Shown here: positions 61,688 to 64,000 of the stretch, one piece after another
Layout of the letters: every line of letters begins with the position of its first letter
Numbering within the stretch: position 1 is the first letter of the stretch
Assembly: GCF_035984415.1 (NCBI RefSeq)
Contig: NZ_CP130720.1
Location: forward strand, 3,720,001-3,784,000
From: Streptomyces sp. NBC_01296
Lineage (GTDB): Bacteria > Actinomycetota > Actinomycetes > Streptomycetales > Streptomycetaceae
DNA length: 64,000 nt
Direction of reading: 5' to 3'
Made by a program: the position numbers and the translations under genes
Notes under the pieces: generated by a model
The model's input: only the letters and a program-made list of their open reading frames with translations
What the model was told of the DNA's origin: nothing
The model's database searches: none

Positions 61688-62539
61688 TCAGCAGCAGCCG
61701 GCGCCCGGGAGGGTGCGCATGTTGCGCGCTTCCTTGCTGCGGGCGGCCAGCAGCTCGTCCGCCGGGTAGCCGACCTCCTCCAGGGTGAGCCCGTGCGGCT
61801 TCACGACGTGCACCGAGGAGTCCCGTACGGCGGCCCGCAGGACCTTGCCGGGCCAGTCGGTCGGCCGGTGCCCGTCCCCGACGTGCAGCAGGGCGCCGAC
61901 CAGCGAGCGGACCATGTTGTGGCAGAAGGCGTCGGCGCGGACGGTCGCCGTGATGATCCCGTCCTCGGCGCGCTCCCAGCTGAGCTGCTGGAGGGTGCGG
62001 ATGGTCGTGGCGCCCTCGCGCTTCTTGCAGTACGCGGCGAAGTCGTGCTCGCCGAGCAGCGGGGCGGCGGCCTCGTTCATGGCGTCCACGTCCAGGGGCC
62101 ACTGGTGCCACAGCACGTGCCCGCGGCGCAGCGGGTCGACGCCGCCCTGGTGGTCGCCGACGCGGTACGCGTAGCGCCGCCAGATGGCGGAGAAGCGCGC
62201 GTTGAAGCCCTCGGGGGCCTCGGCGGCCTTCCACACCCGTACGTCGTGCGGCAGCCGGCCGGCGAGGCGGCGCAGCAGCTTGTCGTGGTGCTCGGCCCAC
62301 ACCTCCTCGGCCAGGTCGAACTGGGCGACCTGCCCGCGGGCGTGCACGCCCGCGTCGGTCCGCCCGGCCACGGTCAGCTCGACCGGGTCCGGCAGCCGCA
62401 TCACGGTCTGCAGGGCCGACTCCAGCTCGCCCTGCACGGTCCGCAGCACGCGCTGCTTCGCCCAGCCGGAGAAGTCCTTCCCGTCGTACGACAGGTCCAG
62501 CCGTACCCGGACGTGCCCGGGCTCCACCTCGTCACTCAC
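61688..62539 (-). CDS. truA: tRNA pseudouridine synthase A
   Basis: Protein of 283 aa modifying U38-U40 of tRNAs. The catalytic Asp62 lies in AGRTDAGVHA; VRLDLSYDGKDFSGWAKQ at the start and FCHNMVRSLVGALL near the end are typical. GTG start at 62539. It follows rplQ as in many bacteria but is separated from it by the hairpin at 62582-62616. The C-terminus ends in ARNMRTLPGAGCC. Confidence 0.95.
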   Translation of the reverse strand: MSDEVEPGHVRVRLDLSYDGKDFSGWAKQRVLRTVQGELESALQTVMRLPDPVELTVAGRTDAGVHARGQVAQFDLAEEVWAEHHDKLLRRLAGRLPHDVRVWKAAEAPEGFNARFSAIWRRYAYRVGDHQGGVDPLRRGHVLWHQWPLDVDAMNEAAAPLLGEHDFAAYCKKREGATTIRTLQQLSWERAEDGIITATVRADAFCHNMVRSLVGALLHVGDGHRPTDWPGKVLRAAVRDSSVHVVKPHGLTLEEVGYPADELLAARSKEARNMRTLPGAGCC

Positions 62540-62581
62540 GCGACAGATCCTCTCAGAAGCTCAAGAACGTCAGGAAACGCA

Positions 62582-62616
62582 GAACGGGCCCGCCCCGGGA
62601 AGGGGCGGGCCCGTTC
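62582..62616. terminator. Terminator after rplQ
   Basis: The arms 62582-62596 and 62602-62616 pair perfectly over 15 bp with loop GGGAA. Confidence 0.85.
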
Positions 62617-62651
62617 AGAGCCGATCAAGCAAGCTCGATCCCGAAGCGGGA

Positions 62652-63113
62652 TCAGGCCTCCTTGGTCTCCTCGGCGGGGGTCTCGACAGCCTCCGCCTCC
62701 TTGACCGCACGCTTGGTGGCGGCCTCGGCCTCACCGGTGGCCTGCTGGGCGACCGTAAGGGCCTCGACCAGCTCGATCACGGCCATCGGGGCGTTGTCGC
62801 CACGACGGTTGCCGATCTTGGTGATGCGCGTGTAACCACCGGGGCGGTTCTCGTAGCGCGGGGCGATCTCGGTGAACAGCGTGTGCACGATGCTCTTGTC
62901 CGTGATCGTCTGCAGCACCAGGCGACGGTTGTGGATGTCGCCCTTCTTGGCCTTGGTGACCAGACGCTCGGCGTAGGGACGCAGGCGACGGGCCTTGGCC
63001 TCGGTGGTGGTGATGCGGCCGTGCTCGAAGAGCGCCTTCGCGAGGTTCGCGAGAAGGTGCTTCTCGTGCGCGGCGCTGCCGCCCAGACGGGCACCCTTTG
63101 CGGGACGCGGCAT
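62652..63113 (-). CDS. rplQ: 50S ribosomal protein L17
   Basis: Protein of 153 aa. The L17 core (MPRPAKGARLGGSAAHEKHLLANLAKALFEHG-type start, LVTKAKKGDIHNRRLVLQTI, GGYTRITKIGNRRGDNAPMAVIELV) is complete, followed by an Ala/Glu-rich tail of about 30 residues usual in streptomycetes. ATG start at 63113 with GGAG upstream. Directly downstream of rpoA. Confidence 0.95.
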   Translation of the reverse strand: MPRPAKGARLGGSAAHEKHLLANLAKALFEHGRITTTEAKARRLRPYAERLVTKAKKGDIHNRRLVLQTITDKSIVHTLFTEIAPRYENRPGGYTRITKIGNRRGDNAPMAVIELVEALTVAQQATGEAEAATKRAVKEAEAVETPAEETKEA

Positions 63114-63162
63114 GGTGTTACTCCTTCATATCTGCACCGGCCGTGTCAGGTACCGGTGTCAG

Positions 63163-63188
63163 TTCCCCCGGGGCGGCTGCCCCGGGAA
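63163..63188. terminator. Hairpin between rpoA and rplQ
   Basis: TTCCCCCGGGGC and GCCCCGGGAA pair over about ten positions with a short loop. It could attenuate or process the transcript; read-through to rplQ is expected. Confidence 0.4.
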
Positions 63189-63197
63189 AGTCTTTTC

Positions 63198-64000
63198 TTA
63201 GTACTGCTCGGTCTCGACGAAACCGGCGTCCGCGTCGTCGTCGGCGCCGAAGGCGTCGGCGGCGGCGGTCGGGTCGAATCCGGGCGGGCTGTCCTTGAGG
63301 GCCAGGCCCATGCCGGCCAGCTTCGCCTTGACCTCGTCGATCGACTTCGCACCGAAGTTGCGGATGTCGAGCAGGTCGGCCTCGGAGCGGGCGACGAGCT
63401 CACCCACGGAGTGGATGCCCTCGCGCTTGAGGCAGTTGTACGACCGAACGGTGAGCTCGAGCTCCTCGATCGGCAGCGCCAGATCGGCGGCCAGGGCGGC
63501 GTCCGTCGGGGACGGGCCCATGTCGATGCCCTCGGCGTCGATGTTGAGCTCGCGGGCCAGACCGAACAGCTCGACCAGGGTCTTGCCGGCGGACGCCATG
63601 GCGTCACGCGGGCGCATGGCCTGCTTGGTCTCGACGTCGACGATCAGCTTGTCGAAGTCGGTGCGCTGCTCGACTCGGGTCGCCTCGACCTTGTAGGTGA
63701 CCTTGAGGACCGGGCTGTAGATGGAGTCGATCGGGATGCGACCGATCTCCTGGCCCAGCTGCTTGTTCTGGACGGCGGAGACGTAGCCGCGACCGCGCTC
63801 GACGGTCAGCTCCATCTCCAGCTTGCCCTTGCCGTTGAGCGTGGCGAGGACCAGGTCCGGGTTGTGCACCTCGACACCGGCCGGGGGCGCGATGTCGGCA
63901 GCGGTGACCAGGCCGGGACCCTGCTTGCGCAGGTACATCACGACCGGCTCGTCGTGCTCCGAGGAGACGACCAGCTGCTTGATGTTGAGGATGATGTCGG
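63198..64000 (-). CDS. rpoA: RNA polymerase alpha subunit, 3' part (gene continues beyond window)
   Basis: About 266 codons are present; the N-terminal part lies past 64000. The end of the N-terminal domain (VVMYLRKQGPGLVTAADI, VERGRGYVS, RIPIDSIYSPVLKVTYKVE) and the whole C-terminal domain are visible, the latter with LELTVRSYNCLKREGIHSVGELV and DIRNFGAKSIDEVKAKLAGMGL, which bind UP-element DNA and activators. The tail ends GFVETEQY. Upstream of rplQ as in most bacteria. Confidence 0.96.
   Translation of the reverse strand, partial: DIILNIKQLVVSSEHDEPVVMYLRKQGPGLVTAADIAPPAGVEVHNPDLVLATLNGKGKLEMELTVERGRGYVSAVQNKQLGQEIGRIPIDSIYSPVLKVTYKVEATRVEQRTDFDKLIVDVETKQAMRPRDAMASAGKTLVELFGLARELNIDAEGIDMGPSPTDAALAADLALPIEELELTVRSYNCLKREGIHSVGELVARSEADLLDIRNFGAKSIDEVKAKLAGMGLALKDSPPGFDPTAAADAFGADDDADAGFVETEQY

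Overview
The window is a chromosomal segment of a Streptomyces (GC-rich actinomycete). The evidence is the codon-position GC bias, many GTG starts, leaderless genes, the sporulation regulators bldM and whiD, a GroEL1 with a His-rich tail, and a gene order that, from memory, follows the conserved core of S. coelicolor between rpoA and the chorismate mutase/Ser-Thr kinase region. No rRNA, tRNA, CRISPR array, prophage or complete insertion sequence was seen. One MITE-like element is present.

Region 1 (1-5.8 kb) holds Streptomyces-type small or hypothetical genes, a chorismate mutase preceded by a leader peptide and a perfect hairpin (candidate attenuator), a secreted LAXTG sortase substrate and a GMC oxidoreductase. 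Region 2 (5.8-17 kb) holds succinate-semialdehyde dehydrogenase, three membrane Ser/Thr kinase paralogues (the middle one a pseudokinase), the MITE-like element at a kinase stop codon, and glpD. Region 3 (17-24 kb) holds a nucleotide-sugar dehydrogenase homologue lacking the catalytic Cys, an unknown helical protein, a membrane M16 peptidase, guaB3 and guaB.

Region 4 (24-32.4 kb) is developmental and stress-related: an ECF sigma factor (probably shbA), bldM with a recognisable sigma-BldN-type promoter, divergent whiD, a LysR/MOSC pair, a short-chain dehydrogenase, a SnoaL-like protein, and groES-groEL1 behind two CIRCE operators. Region 5 (32.4-40.1 kb) is envelope-related: response regulator, histidine kinase, LytR-CpsA-Psr ligase and SEDS glycosyltransferase on the plus strand, facing two coupled polysaccharide-deacetylase lipoproteins and a badly decayed family-2 glycosyltransferase pseudogene.

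Region 6 (40-53 kb) is housekeeping: a THUMP-like methyltransferase, the t6A genes tsaD-rimI-tsaB and tsaE, a degenerate L,D-transpeptidase-like protein, a small gene under a candidate iron box, an alpha/beta hydrolase, alr, nnr, acpS and glmS. Region 7 (53-64 kb) holds a lipoprotein, coaA, a DUF389 membrane protein, glmM, the ribosomal operon rplM-rpsI, a GT87 membrane protein, an ABC-F ATPase with a duplicated 3' end, truA, rplQ and the 3' part of rpoA.

Genes of amino-sugar and wall metabolism (glmS, glmM, alr, LCP, SEDS, deacetylases, kinases) recur across the window. Strong hairpin terminators separate most convergent pairs. Many genes start directly behind a -10 hexamer, as expected for leaderless transcripts.
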